Both the position numbers and the translations under genes were made by a program. Shown piece by piece: positions 16,315-24,907 of a stretch of DNA of 64,000 nt. Source of the stretch: Marispirochaeta aestuarii (lineage in GTDB: Bacteria > Spirochaetota > Spirochaetia > JC444 > Marispirochaetaceae); the NCBI RefSeq assembly GCF_002087085.1, contig NZ_MWQY01000001.1, positions 1 through 64,000 of the forward strand. Direction: 5' to 3'. The notes beneath the pieces were generated by a model. That model searched no databases. It saw only the letters and a program-made list of their open reading frames with translations, and was not told the origin of the DNA. Position 1 is the stretch's first letter. Every line of letters begins with the position of its first letter.

Positions 16315-17674
16315 GCTTGGTAAGGATGTTCCGATTCCAGGTGGCCGCCTCCTGCTTTATCGATGAGAGCTGATTTCTGTTGAACCCCTCCCACTCCATG
16401 GGAAAGAATGTGTTGTTGTGGAAAAGGGGTTCCTCCGCCAGGGGAAAACGGCTCCTTTCGGTACAGCTGCTCCACAGGGGGCTTCCCGGGACGGGGGAGA
16501 ATTCGGCGATATGGATACGGACTCCGCCTGCCCGGGCTTCCCGGACCGAAGTTTCCACCTCATCGCTTCTCTGGTCCGGCAGTCCGGCAAGGATGTATAC
16601 CGCTATCTGCCGGGGCTTAAATCCTCCCCGGCGCAGTGCTTCCACCGCGGCGGTAAAGCTCCCTTCCCGGTACTTGCTTCCGTGGGATTCGTGAAAATCA
16701 GAGGATGAACTTTCATAGCCCAGCCTGAGTTCCCTGAAGCCGGCGCGCTTCATCAGCCGGGCTGTATCCGGGTCTATCCTGTTCAGATGCACCGCGTTGG
16801 GGGTATAAAACGACGGGGTCATCCCTTCAGCCAGTATTTTCTCAAGGAAGGGAATAAATACACTTTCGCTGTTGACCAGAAGCGCATCGTCGTAGAATGC
16901 GAAATTCCTCAGCCCGGCTTCGTAGAGCTGCCTGAACTGTGAGAAGCTCTTCTCCGGATCTCCCGCTGTAAAGCCTCCATGAAGGGCCCCGGAGGCGCAG
17001 TAGTCGCAGCGGTACGGGCAGCCCTCGTTCAGTCTCACTACCCCCGCGTCATCCCAGTATTCCAGGTCCGTCAGCGGATCAGGAAGGGGACCCGCGATTC
17101 CCGCCGGTGTCAGACCCGCCTTCCGCAGAAGCAGGTCGAGGGTCTCGCCGTCCAGCCGGGAAAGGACCGTATCCGCCCGGGTATGGGTTCGGCAGTGTTC
17201 AGGCATCAGGGAGGCGTATACACCCCCTGCAATGAGGGGAACCCCGGGAAAAAGGGATTTAAACATATTTCCTGCTTCTGCAGCTCCCTTGTACCAGTAT
17301 GTCATCCCCGTGCTCAGAAATGCGATATCCGGCCGGGCTTCACGCATCTTCTGCTGCATGACCTCCGGAAGAATCCCGTAGCGGGCAAAGCGCCGGTTGA
17401 GACCTTCGGGCAGGTACTCCTGCAGTATCGAGGGCATCTCCCGGGGAATGCGGAAGAATTTGCCGGTACCGTCGCTTTTTCTCTTCGCCGGACCCGCAAC
17501 CGCCTCGCTGAAGGGTTCTCTGTAATCCAGGGCGTTCAGGTATACTGTCTCGTAGCCACCCTTTCTCAGGGCCGCGGCCAGGCGGAACAGTCCGTAGGGC
17601 TTGAGAAAAAGGTCATAGAGGGCAAAGTCGTAGACCGGCGGGTTTATCAACAGGGCACGGGGTTTTTCCTTCAT
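16307..17674 (-). CDS. B12-binding-domain radical SAM enzyme
   Basis: This 455-aa protein has an N-terminal cobalamin-binding-like domain (ALLINPPVYDFALYD, GLFRLAAALRKGGYETVYLNALD, PDIAFLSTGMTYWY, PLIAGGVYASLMPEHC) and a radical SAM core starting with NEGCPYRCDYCASG, the CxxxCxxC that binds the 4Fe-4S cluster (about residue 225). Later it has HLNRIDPDTARLMKRAGFRELRLGYESS. Members catalyse methylations and other radical chemistry; the substrate is not evident. The start is uncertain: ATG at 17674 (MKEKPRALLINPP) fits the domain edge, while GTG at 17698 would add eight residues. Neither has a strong Shine-Dalgarno sequence. Confidence 0.87.
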   Translation of the reverse strand: MKEKPRALLINPPVYDFALYDLFLKPYGLFRLAAALRKGGYETVYLNALDYREPFSEAVAGPAKRKSDGTGKFFRIPREMPSILQEYLPEGLNRRFARYGILPEVMQQKMREARPDIAFLSTGMTYWYKGAAEAGNMFKSLFPGVPLIAGGVYASLMPEHCRTHTRADTVLSRLDGETLDLLLRKAGLTPAGIAGPLPDPLTDLEYWDDAGVVRLNEGCPYRCDYCASGALHGGFTAGDPEKSFSQFRQLYEAGLRNFAFYDDALLVNSESVFIPFLEKILAEGMTPSFYTPNAVHLNRIDPDTARLMKRAGFRELRLGYESSSSDFHESHGSKYREGSFTAAVEALRRGGFKPRQIAVYILAGLPDQRSDEVETSVREARAGGVRIHIAEFSPVPGSPLWSSCTERSRFPLAEEPLFHNNTFFPMEWEGFNRNQLSSIKQEAATWNRNILTKLV

Positions 17675-17716
17675 TGTTTCGCATGCGTAGCCTATCACAG
17701 CTGTTTCCCGATGTCA

Positions 17717-18010
17717 TTATCTGTAGATCCCGAGAAAATACGGGGATGTAGGATCCTGGCCGGAAGCGGTACTGAAACGTAGAGTATGCAGCTCTCCCGG
17801 TGAATGAGCAGGCTGTAATCGGAGCACCTCTAAAAACTGCTCCTTTCCCCATATCCAGGGTCGTAAAGACTCTCCGCGGTCCTCAACTCCTGTTATCACA
17901 AGGGTTTGCGGGTGCTGTGAAATCCTTGCTTCCTGACCCGGGCAAAAATGCCAGCTTTTAGGGCTGCCCGTCATATAATCAGGCAGGAGTATATCGACAC
18001 GTCTTGGCAT
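17717..18010 (-). CDS. Hypothetical 97-aa protein
   Basis: This 97-aa frame starts MPRRVDILLPDYMTGSPKSW and ends in TSPYFLGIYR. It lies directly upstream of the radical SAM gene on the same strand and divergent from the chemoreceptor-like gene. Its composition is protein-like (aromatics, balanced charge), without membrane segments. It has no clear ribosome-binding site and I recognise no family. It could be a small partner or substrate of the radical SAM enzyme, or a chance frame. Confidence 0.3.
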   Translation of the reverse strand: MPRRVDILLPDYMTGSPKSWHFCPGQEARISQHPQTLVITGVEDRGESLRPWIWGKEQFLEVLRLQPAHSPGELHTLRFSTASGQDPTSPYFLGIYR

Positions 18011-18042
18011 GGAGATTGCTGTTTTTCTGCAGGAGGCGTGCT

Positions 18043-19407
18043 TTGTGTATGACTGGATTACTGGATTTCCTGCGAAGACGGAAAGAGCCGATCGATTTTT
18101 CCGGGGGAGGGGAGGTGAACTGTCTGGAGTGCAGGAGAATCGAAGCGGAGGGAATTATCGCGTTTTTTCAGCGATTATCCGGCGGAAGACTTGATTTGAC
18201 ATCCGAACTTCCGGAAAACGATCCCCTTGCAGCGACGCTTAACGGACATGTCTCTTCCCTGGAACGCTTTTTCGCTTCCCTTATGGAAAACCTCGTTCAG
18301 GTAAGCGGTTCCGGCAGGTATCTGGAGCAACGGGTGGGAAAACTGTCCCGCCAGGCGGATACCCAGACCCACTCGGTGCGGGGGATCACCCGGGAGACGG
18401 ACAGACTGAACGAAGAGATCCATGCCCTGGCGGAACGGGTTTCCGGGTTTGCGGGACTTACGCAGGATTCCTTTAATGCTGCATCCGAAGGCTATTCCCT
18501 GAACGGTGAGTTCCAGATGAGACTGGAAAATCTGAAAGCCGGTATGCTTCGTACTATTGGAGCTGTGAACAGACTGACCGGTCTGCTGGACTCTGTAAAG
18601 TCCCTCACGGAAATTATCGATGAATCGGCGGAGTCGCTTCATCTGATATCCATAAACACAGCCATCGAGGCCGCCAGAGCCGGCGACCGGGGCTTCGGGG
18701 TGATAGCGACGGAACTGCGGGCTCTGGCCCGGCGCGCGGGCGAATCGGTCCGCGAGGTGGACCGTATTGTAAAATCCGTTCATGAAGAGATAAAGGCGGT
18801 CGACGGGGCAATAGAGGATTCCGCTTCTGTCATGGATATCCTGATCGGCGACTCCGAAAGGGTGGGAGAGTCCTTCGCCGGAATCAATGATTTCGCCCGC
18901 AAAGTGGAGGAGGAGGGGGTTTCCATAGCAGCTGAAATCCTGAAGCAGCGGGAAGGACTGGGATCTGTGGCCGCCGGGGTGCAGGTTATATTCCGGGCCA
19001 GTGAGGAGATTCAGGGGGAGGCGGAGAATACCGGAGCCGTGGCGACCCAGCTGAAAACCATTGTGGGGACAATTCTCGAGAAGACCGGGAGTCTTCGGCT
19101 CAGGCGGCATAAACGGGCAGTGGAGCTGGTTTATGCCATGGACAACCGGGGCAGGCAGGTGAGCTCGAATATTGTGAGCGATAAATATAAGGGCTCCGTG
19201 CGGGAACAGGGTTTTGGCGAGGACCGTTCACAGAAAGAGTATTTTTCGTCCCTTCAAGGGGGAGAAGGGGTCTATGTTTCGGATATCTATCTCTCCGATG
19301 CCAGCGGCAGGCTCTGTATAACCGTATCGGGATCGACCCTGAACCGGAAGGGCGACAGGCTCGCCGTCGCCCTGGACCTCAACCTCGAAGGCCTGCTGCG
19401 GGTCTGA
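18043..19407 (+). CDS. Soluble chemoreceptor-like protein with C-terminal sensor domain
   Basis: This roughly 454-aa protein lacks membrane segments. After a Cys-containing N-terminus (NCLECRRIEAEGI), an MCP signalling coiled coil occupies about residues 90-345. Its tip reads LHLISINTAIEAARAGDRGFGVIATELRALARRAGES, close to but diverged from the NLLALNAAIEAARAGE consensus. A C-terminal PDC/Cache-like domain follows (AVELVYAMDNRGRQVSSNIV, KEYFSSLQGGEGVYVSDIYLSD), the reverse of the usual sensor-first order. It may signal to CheA/CheW from the cytoplasm. The TTG at 18043 sits six bases after AGGAGG; the ATG at 18049 (MTGLLDF) is the alternative. Confidence 0.83.
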   Translation: MCMTGLLDFLRRRKEPIDFSGGGEVNCLECRRIEAEGIIAFFQRLSGGRLDLTSELPENDPLAATLNGHVSSLERFFASLMENLVQVSGSGRYLEQRVGKLSRQADTQTHSVRGITRETDRLNEEIHALAERVSGFAGLTQDSFNAASEGYSLNGEFQMRLENLKAGMLRTIGAVNRLTGLLDSVKSLTEIIDESAESLHLISINTAIEAARAGDRGFGVIATELRALARRAGESVREVDRIVKSVHEEIKAVDGAIEDSASVMDILIGDSERVGESFAGINDFARKVEEEGVSIAAEILKQREGLGSVAAGVQVIFRASEEIQGEAENTGAVATQLKTIVGTILEKTGSLRLRRHKRAVELVYAMDNRGRQVSSNIVSDKYKGSVREQGFGEDRSQKEYFSSLQGGEGVYVSDIYLSDASGRLCITVSGSTLNRKGDRLAVALDLNLEGLLRV

Positions 19408-19421
19408 TTCTTCCATCGGAA

Positions 19422-20975
19422 TTACCCCCGCCGGAAGTGCAGGGGATCTACCTCGTGTTTCTTGACCCTGAGGCCCATGATGCGCTCTGAAATCCCCAGA
19501 TGTCTGGCCGCCTTGGCCATGTTTCCTCTGGTGGATTTAAGGGCGTCCATAAGGAGCTCCCTCTCCAGTTTATCCAGGGCCTCCGGCAGGGTTGAACTCA
19601 GGGTGGTACTGGTGGATTCCGCGGACTGCAGGCTCGGCGGCAGGTGATGTCCGTGGATTACGTCCTCCGCGGCCAGCAGAACGGCCCGTTCTATGCAGTT
19701 TTCCAGCTCCCGCACGTTCCCGGGCCAGTGGTAACTCATGAGGAGTTCTATCGCCGAAGTTGATATGCGCTTTATGTGTTTATGGTTCTTTTCGCTGTAT
19801 TTCTCGATAAAATAGTCAGCCAGCAGGGTTATATCGGACTGCCGGTCCCGTAAGGGGGGGATGTGAATGGGAAATACATTCAGCCGGTAGTAGAGGTCCT
19901 CCCGGAAGTTTCCCAGCCCCATGAGGTCCTCCAGGTTGCGGTTGGTGGCGGCTACGATCCTGACATTGCAGTGAATCGTCGAATTGCCTCCTACCCGTTC
20001 AAATTCCCTCTCCTGCAGTACCCTCAGGAGCTTGACCTGGGTTGTGGGAGAGAGATCCCCGATCTCGTCCAGAAAGATGGTTCCGCCGTCAGCCTGTTCA
20101 AAGCGTCCCTTCCTTGTCTGGATCGCCCCGGTAAAGGCCCCTTTTTCGTGACCGAAGAGCTCGCTTTCAATGACCGTCTCCGGAAGGGCGGCGCAGTTGA
20201 CCTTTATAAAGGGCCGTTCCGCCCGCAGGCTGTTGTAGTGGATGGCATGGGCGACAAGCTCTTTTCCGGTGCCGCTTTCACCGCGGATAAGGACGGTTGC
20301 TTCGCTTTTCGATACCTGGGCAATGAGGTCGAAGACCTCCTGCATGGCCCGGGAGTTGCCTATGATATTGGCCGGACGAAAACGCTCCTCCAGTTCCTGC
20401 TGGAGCCGGCTGTTCTCTTCCATCAGCCTCTGCCGTTCCTCCTGGATGGAGCGGCGCAGCTTGACCGCCTGAGCGATCATGGATCCGATAATCGACAGAA
20501 GACGCAGATCCTCCTCGAGGCTGATGTTTATGGCGAAGAGACGGTCAACGCTCAGGGTTCCAATGGTCTCGTTGCCGATCTTTATGGGCACTATAATAAA
20601 AGAGACATCCTTCTTCTGGAGTTCATTCCGGGCACCGGTCTTGTTGAGAAACTGGGTATCGTTGTTTATGTTGGGGATTATCATCGGTTCTCCCCGTTCA
20701 ACTACCTTTCCGGTAATACCTTCGCCGATTTTGTATTTACCCCGTTCCTGCTGCTGCACGGAAAGCCCGTAGGAGGCTTCTATCCCGATTTCCCGGGTCT
20801 TGCGGTTCAACAGGGTGATTGTCCCCCGGAGCATGCCCATATTTTCAGCCATTGAACGAAGTACGGGATTAATGACATCCTTGAGATCGATGCTGCCGTC
20901 TAGAATACGGCTGATTTCAAAGAGTAACTGAAGCTCTTTTATCTTTCTGCGATAATGTTGCCTGTCTTCATCCAT
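19422..20975 (-). CDS. NifA-like sigma54-dependent activator
   Basis: This 517-aa protein has an N-terminal GAF domain (about 20-170, preceded by a [16 protein letters not shown] helix), a sigma54-interaction AAA+ domain (about 205-440) with Walker A GESGTGKE, the sigma54 loop GAFTGA, Walker [12 protein letters not shown] and an arginine-finger region, and a C-terminal Fis-type helix-turn-helix ([30 protein letters not shown]). The GAF-AAA-Fis order matches NifA and FhlA-like activators; nitrogen fixation cannot be concluded because no nif genes are nearby. AGGAG precedes the ATG at 20975. It is convergent with the chemoreceptor-like gene (14-bp gap). Confidence 0.92.
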   Translation of the reverse strand: MDEDRQHYRRKIKELQLLFEISRILDGSIDLKDVINPVLRSMAENMGMLRGTITLLNRKTREIGIEASYGLSVQQQERGKYKIGEGITGKVVERGEPMIIPNINNDTQFLNKTGARNELQKKDVSFIIVPIKIGNETIGTLSVDRLFAINISLEEDLRLLSIIGSMIAQAVKLRRSIQEERQRLMEENSRLQQELEERFRPANIIGNSRAMQEVFDLIAQVSKSEATVLIRGESGTGKELVAHAIHYNSLRAERPFIKVNCAALPETVIESELFGHEKGAFTGAIQTRKGRFEQADGGTIFLDEIGDLSPTTQVKLLRVLQEREFERVGGNSTIHCNVRIVAATNRNLEDLMGLGNFREDLYYRLNVFPIHIPPLRDRQSDITLLADYFIEKYSEKNHKHIKRISTSAIELLMSYHWPGNVRELENCIERAVLLAAEDVIHGHHLPPSLQSAESTSTTLSSTLPEALDKLERELLMDALKSTRGNMAKAARHLGISERIMGLRVKKHEVDPLHFRRG

Positions 20976-21028
20976 TTACGAGAAGCTCCTTGCGGTCTGT
21001 CTTACAAAGATGTCTGCCGGTGTTGTGA

Positions 21029-21057
21029 ATCGTACTATTTTGTAGGTTTTGGTGCAA
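21029..21057 (-). promoter_or_regulatory. Promoter of the sigma54 activator gene
   Basis: On the minus strand TTGCAC (21052-21057), a 17-bp spacer and TACGAT (21029-21034). It lies back to back with the tRNA-Thr promoter and gives a leader of about 47 nt containing AGGAG. Confidence 0.45.
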
Positions 21058-21090
21058 GCCGTGGGAAGATGGATTTCTTTCACTTTTCTA

Positions 21091-21119
21091 TTGACAAAAA
21101 AAAGGGCTTTTGTTAGGTT
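21091..21119 (+). promoter_or_regulatory. Promoter of the tRNA-Thr/rpmG/secE/nusG unit
   Basis: A consensus TTGACA (21091-21096), a 17-bp A-rich spacer and TAGGTT (21114-21119). The transcript would start about 13 nt before tRNA-Thr. Confidence 0.6.
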
Positions 21120-21138
21120 GTTTCAACCTATCTGGTAT

Positions 21139-21211
21139 GCCCTTGTAGCTCAGTCGGTAGAGCACATCCATGGTAAGGATGGGGTCATCGGTTCAAGTCC
21201 GATCGAGGGCT
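21139..21211 (+). tRNA. tRNA-Thr (GGT)
   Basis: A 73-nt cloverleaf: acceptor GCCCTTG/CGAGGGC, D arm with AGCTCAGTCGGTAGAGC, anticodon stem CATCC/GGATG with loop ATGGTAA (anticodon GGT), and T arm with GGTTCAAGTCC. CCA is not encoded. Confidence 0.96.
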
Positions 21212-21278
21212 GTAATTCTTGACTAAGTCGCGCATTAGGGCGTACTCTTTCCAATGCAAGGCGAGGAGACTGTAAAGA

Positions 21279-21455
21279 ATGGCAAAGGCAAAGAAAGGCG
21301 CTGTTGAGCTGGTAGCGCTTAAGTGCAGTGAATGTAATCGCAGGAACTATACAACCAGCAAGAACCGGCGCAATATTCAGGGCAAGCTCGAATTCAAGAA
21401 GTATTGCCGCTTCGATCGCAAGCATACGCTGCACGTCGAAACAAAGGTCAAGTAG
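21279..21455 (+). CDS. rpmG: 50S ribosomal protein L33
   Basis: A 58-aa protein (MAKAKKGAVELVALKCSEC...) between two tRNA genes, as in many bacteria. It has the first zinc-ribbon pair CSEC, but the second pair, usually CxxC in the KYCPxCRKHT region, reads KYCRFDRKHT, so the fourth cysteine is Asp. This form may bind zinc weakly or not at all. Binds 23S rRNA near the E site. Confidence 0.95.
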   Translation: MAKAKKGAVELVALKCSECNRRNYTTSKNRRNIQGKLEFKKYCRFDRKHTLHVETKVK

Positions 21456-21474
21456 GTTTATATCGGGAAATTGC

Positions 21475-21501
21475 GAACGGCCTTAAGGCCGTTCGTTTTT
21501 T
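21475..21501 (+). terminator. Terminator-like hairpin between rpmG and tRNA-Trp
   Basis: A GAACGGCC-TTAA-GGCCGTTC stem (21475-21494) is followed by GTTTTTT. It resembles an intrinsic terminator, yet tRNA-Trp, secE and nusG follow with no obvious separate promoter, so it may attenuate partially or mark a processing point. Confidence 0.65.
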
Positions 21502-21512
21502 AATTAGTTCAC

Positions 21513-21586
21513 AGGCCAGTAGCTCCAATGGCTAGAGCGCCGGTCTCCAAAACCGGATGTTGCAGGTTCGAGTCCTGCCTGGCCTG
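21513..21586 (+). tRNA. tRNA-Trp (CCA)
   Basis: A 74-nt cloverleaf: acceptor AGGCCAG/CTGGCCT, anticodon loop CTCCAAA (anticodon CCA), and T arm GCAGG-TTCGAGT-CCTGC. Its position just before secE is the common bacterial arrangement. Confidence 0.96.
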
Positions 21587-21616
21587 TTTTTCGTTAACGA
21601 TTTTGAGGAGTAGGGG

Positions 21617-21796
21617 ATGAAGAGGCTTCTTCAGTTCTTTCGCGATAGCTATGCTGAACTCAGAAAGGTAGTGTGGCCCAGTAGAGAGGAAGTTGGATCT
21701 TCCACGAAGGTGGTAATTATTTCAACGATAATCTTTGCCGCCCTTCTGGGATTATTCGATTTCATCTTTACCGTAGGTCGCGATATAATTTTCTAG
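21617..21796 (+). CDS. secE: Preprotein translocase subunit SecE
   Basis: A 59-aa short-type SecE: a cytoplasmic amphipathic helix (FFRDSYAELRKVVWPSREEV, with the conserved KVVWPSRE motif) followed by one membrane helix (VVIISTIIFAALLGLFDFIFTV). It clamps SecY in the inner-membrane protein channel. Start at the ATG after GAGGAGTAGGGG. Lies between tRNA-Trp and nusG. Confidence 0.93.
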   Translation: MKRLLQFFRDSYAELRKVVWPSREEVGSSTKVVIISTIIFAALLGLFDFIFTVGRDIIF

Positions 21797-21861
21797 TCTT
21801 TTCCCCATCCATGATGTATCCGTCCGTAAGGTTGGATGCAGTAAGGAACAGGTGATTAATA

Positions 21862-22416
21862 ATGGCGAAAGGTTGGTACGTTCTTCATACCTATTCGGGT
21901 TACGAGAATAAAGTTGAGCGCTATATCCGCAAGCTTATGGAAACCCCCGAAGTAGGTGATTACGTTTTTGACATCAAGATACCCTCGGAAGAGGTTGTCG
22001 AGGTAAAAGACGGAAAAAAGAAGACGATAAACCGCAAATTTCTTCCCGGATACATTCTTCTGGAGATGGATCTGCCTGATCGCGGGTGGAAGGCTGTCTG
22101 CTCCCATATCAGGAGAATTCAGGGAGTAACCGGATTCCTGGGTTCCATGACCGGTATGAAGCCGCAGCCCATAAGCTCTGAAGAGGCACGGGCGATACTT
22201 CAGAAGGCAGGAGATATCAGGTCCGAGAAGGTCGTACGGAACCGTCAGAGCTTCTCCGTGGGAGAGGCTGTGCGCATAACCGACGGGCCCTTTGACACCT
22301 TTACCGGTTCCATTGAAGAGGTGAATATGGAAAAGGCCCGGCTGAAGGTTATGGTCGGTATTTTCGGTCGTTCGACGCCTGTAGAGGTTTCCTTTACCCA
22401 GGTAGAAAAGATATAG
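21862..22416 (+). CDS. nusG: Transcription termination/antitermination factor NusG
   Basis: A 184-aa protein with an N-terminal NGN domain (KGWYVLHTYSGYENKVERYI; LPGYILLEMDL) and a C-terminal KOW domain (GEAVRITDGPFDTFTGSIEEVNMEKARLKVMVGIFGRSTPVEV). It binds RNA polymerase and couples it to Rho or the ribosome. The family's usual length; secE lies upstream. Confidence 0.96.
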   Translation: MAKGWYVLHTYSGYENKVERYIRKLMETPEVGDYVFDIKIPSEEVVEVKDGKKKTINRKFLPGYILLEMDLPDRGWKAVCSHIRRIQGVTGFLGSMTGMKPQPISSEEARAILQKAGDIRSEKVVRNRQSFSVGEAVRITDGPFDTFTGSIEEVNMEKARLKVMVGIFGRSTPVEVSFTQVEKI

Positions 22417-22604
22417 TTATTGCTGATACGGGAGGCGGTCTGTCGAATTGTTGACGGGTGCCTCCTTTTGCTGTCTGTTCGCGGGTTTTGTCCCGGGCCG
22501 GACGCGCGTTGAGGGTTTCGCGTTGCGAAGCGGATGGGACCTCGTCTCTGTTTTTTCGATAAAACGGAAGCGGGGGTTTGTACCACGTTTTTTAGGAGTT
22601 TACT
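22417..22604 (+). promoter_or_regulatory. Structured nusG-rplK intergenic leader
   Basis: A 188-nt gap without a gene. It has a GGAGGC (22431-22436)/GCCTCC (22460-22465) hairpin followed by TTTT, then a GC-rich segment with several short inverted repeats and a GGATGGGACC stretch near 22528. In many bacteria L1 represses rplK-rplA through a site in this leader. Assigning that function here is inference; I could not fold the RNA. Confidence 0.35.
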
Positions 22605-23036
22605 ATGGCGAAGAAAAAGGTAACCGCAGTTATCAAGCTGCAGGTTCCCGCGGGTAAAGCGACTCCCGCACCGCCTGTCGGACCCGCCCTTGGGCCGCAT
22701 GGTGTGAGCGCTCCCCAGTTCGTGCAGCAGTTCAATGACCGCACGAAGAACTTTGAACCGGGTCTCACGATTCCGGTTGTCATCACGGTATTTGCCGACC
22801 GCAGTTTCAGTTTTATCACAAAAACACCACCTGCTGCGGTTCTCATCAAGAAGGCATGCAATCTTCAGAGCGGATCTGCCGAACCTCACAAGGTAAAGGT
22901 TGCGAAGATCTCCAAGGCCAAGCTGAAAGAGATCGCCGAGACGAAGATGCCCGATCTGAATGCCAACGATATCAATGCTGCCATGAAGATTATCGTAGGA
23001 ACGGCCCGCAGTATGGGCGTCGAAGTGGAAGCGTAG
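22605..23036 (+). CDS. rplK: 50S ribosomal protein L11
   Basis: A 143-aa protein with the N-terminal [25 protein letters not shown] segment (the thiostrepton-region proline-rich stretch) and the RNA-binding C-terminal domain ending [10 protein letters not shown]. It sits at the base of the L7/L12 stalk in the GTPase centre. TAGGAG precedes the ATG. First gene of rplKAJL. Confidence 0.97.
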   Translation: MAKKKVTAVIKLQVPAGKATPAPPVGPALGPHGVSAPQFVQQFNDRTKNFEPGLTIPVVITVFADRSFSFITKTPPAAVLIKKACNLQSGSAEPHKVKVAKISKAKLKEIAETKMPDLNANDINAAMKIIVGTARSMGVEVEA

Positions 23037-23045
23037 GAGGCCGGC

Positions 23046-23717
23046 ATGAAACGGGGAAAGAAATATCAGGAAGCGCTGAAAAAATACGATAAGCAGAAGC
23101 ATTATTCGGTGGAAGAGGCCGTGGGGCTGCTCAAGGAGCTCTCCTACGCCAAATTTGACGAGACCGTGGAGGTTTCCATGCGGCTCAATCTGAAAAAGAG
23201 TCAGAATGTGCGGGATACCATGGTTCTGCCTCATCAGTTCACCGAAGAGAAGAAGATTCTGGTTTTTGCGAAGGGCGAAAAAGCAGAAGAGGCCAAAGCT
23301 GCCGGCGCCGCTTTTGTCGGCGATGATGACCTGATCGAAAAGATCCGGGGCGGCTGGCTGGATTTTGATGTTGCCGTGGCAACTCCGGATATGATGAAGG
23401 ATGTCGGGCGCCTCGGTCCGATCCTTGGTCGGCGGGGTCTTATGCCGAATCCGAAAACCCAGACGGTAACCTTCGATATTCAGGCCGCCCTTGCTGAGCT
23501 GAAAAAGGGAAGGGTCGAATTCAGGTCGGACAAAACCGGGGTTGTGCATCTTCCTGTGGGAAAGGTTTCCATGGACCCTGCACAGGTCTCCGAAAACGTC
23601 AAGGCGTTTATGGATGAGGTCGGAAAGCGGAAGCCCGCAGATATCAAGGGTGATTTCGTCAAGTCCGTAGCGGTTTCTTCTACCATGGGCCCGGGCGTCC
23701 GGGTAGAGTATAAGTAG
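23046..23717 (+). CDS. rplA: 50S ribosomal protein L1
   Basis: A 223-aa protein matching L1 ([53 protein letters not shown]). It forms the mobile L1 stalk that helps release E-site tRNA and is commonly an autorepressor of rplKA. Starts nine bases after rplK, with GGAGG upstream. Confidence 0.97.
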   Translation: MKRGKKYQEALKKYDKQKHYSVEEAVGLLKELSYAKFDETVEVSMRLNLKKSQNVRDTMVLPHQFTEEKKILVFAKGEKAEEAKAAGAAFVGDDDLIEKIRGGWLDFDVAVATPDMMKDVGRLGPILGRRGLMPNPKTQTVTFDIQAALAELKKGRVEFRSDKTGVVHLPVGKVSMDPAQVSENVKAFMDEVGKRKPADIKGDFVKSVAVSSTMGPGVRVEYK

Positions 23718-23732
23718 GGCTGGAGGAAGCAG

Positions 23733-24272
23733 ATGAGTGAGTATACGGTAAAGGTTCAGCAGCACAAAACGGAAGCTGTTGAAGCCCTGAAAAACCAGTT
23801 TAAAGATATATCTACCTACATCTTCACTGATTACCGTGGGTTGTCGGTGGAACAGATTTCCGAGCTGCGGGCCAAGTTGAGGGAGCAGCAGGCGCAATTG
23901 AAGGTTGTGAAAAACCGCTTTGCCAAGATCGCCCTCAAGGAGCTCGACCGCCCCGATGTTGGGGATATTCTGACCGGGCCTACAGCTGTTGCGCTCCCGG
24001 GGGATGAAGCAGGTCCCGTTGCCAAGACCCTGATTGATTTCGCCAAGGATACTCCCCTGGAGGTGAAAGGCGGCATTATCGAGGGTATGGTGTATGATTT
24101 TGCCCAGGTCGAGGCATTTTCCAAGCTGCCCACCAAGCTGGAGCTTATCTCCATGCTTATGAGTACCATGAAGGCGCCGGTCCAGAACCTGGCCCTGGTG
24201 CTGAATGCGGTGCCTCAGAAGCTTGTACGTACACTGCAGGCAGTGGCGGACAAAAAGCAGGCGGAAGGCTGA
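23733..24272 (+). CDS. rplJ: 50S ribosomal protein L10
   Basis: A 179-aa protein (EALKNQFKDISTYIFTDYRGLSVEQISELR, LKVVKNRFAKIAL, LTGPTAVALPG). It anchors L7/L12 dimers to the stalk. Only 15 bp separate it from rplA, so the long L10-autoregulatory leader found in some bacteria is absent here. Confidence 0.96.
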   Translation: MSEYTVKVQQHKTEAVEALKNQFKDISTYIFTDYRGLSVEQISELRAKLREQQAQLKVVKNRFAKIALKELDRPDVGDILTGPTAVALPGDEAGPVAKTLIDFAKDTPLEVKGGIIEGMVYDFAQVEAFSKLPTKLELISMLMSTMKAPVQNLALVLNAVPQKLVRTLQAVADKKQAEG

Positions 24273-24390
24273 TTGATTTAGATCCTTATGCAGGCCGACG
24301 GTATGTCGGTCCTTCGGATAAAGCGGCATTAGTCTTCTGTGATAGTCTGCTATTGCCGCAGAAATATTTATATTTAAAGGAGAAGGTAAT

Positions 24391-24780
24391 ATGGCTATCA
24401 CCAAAGATGAAATTTTAGAAACAATTGCGGGCATGAGCGTGCTTGAGGTTTCCGAGCTCGTTAAGGCTATGGAAGAGAAGTTCGGCGTAACCGCTGCGGC
24501 TCCCGTAGCTGTTGCTGCGGCTCCCGGCGCTGCTGCCGGTGGCGATGCTGCTGCCGAGGATGAGCAGACTGAGTTCGACGTAATCCTCAAGAGTGTAGCT
24601 GACGGAAAGAAGATTCCCGTTATCAAAGAGGTCCGCGCCATAACCGGTCTCGGTCTGAAAGAGGCCAAAGAGATCGTTGAGGCCGGCGACAAGGCCATCA
24701 AAGAGGGGGTTTCCAAAGAGGAAGCTGCCCAGATGAAGGAGAAGCTTGAAGCAGCAGGCGGCGTTGTTGAGGTTAAATAA
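24391..24780 (+). CDS. rplL: 50S ribosomal protein L7/L12
   Basis: A 129-aa protein: N-terminal dimerisation helix pair ([22 protein letters not shown]-like, residues 12-34), Ala/Gly/Pro hinge, and the C-terminal EF-binding domain ([53 protein letters not shown]-type). A 118-bp gap after rplJ and an AAAGGAG Shine-Dalgarno sequence fit the need for extra L12 copies. Confidence 0.97.
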   Translation: MAITKDEILETIAGMSVLEVSELVKAMEEKFGVTAAAPVAVAAAPGAAAGGDAAAEDEQTEFDVILKSVADGKKIPVIKEVRAITGLGLKEAKEIVEAGDKAIKEGVSKEEAAQMKEKLEAAGGVVEVK

Positions 24781-24814
24781 CCTCCGGCCGGCAACCAATC
24801 ATCAATTTGCTCAA

Positions 24815-24844
24815 GATACCACCGGAAAAGTTTCCGGTGGTATC
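24815..24844 (+). terminator. Perfect 14-bp hairpin between rplL and rpoB
   Basis: GATACCACCGGAAA and its exact reverse complement are separated by two bases (24815-24844). The following bases are GTATTGTC, not a U-tract, so it is more likely an RNase III-type processing site or a partial attenuator than a full terminator. The E. coli rplL-rpoB gap has an equivalent attenuator and RNase III site. Confidence 0.6.
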
Positions 24845-24907
24845 GTATTGTCTATGCACAGGGCATCTGTTTGTGGTGCCTCAGATCTCGTACCTTAGGG
24901 GGGTAAG

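Noticed and set aside
19422-20975. Naming the sigma54 activator nifA
   Set aside because: GAF-AAA-Fis order also fits other activators and no nitrogen-fixation genes are in the window.
22245-24794. Very long (849-aa) minus-strand frame across rplK, rplA, rplJ and rplL
   Set aside because: It is antisense to four certain ribosomal genes and has no recognisable domains; a codon-bias artefact.
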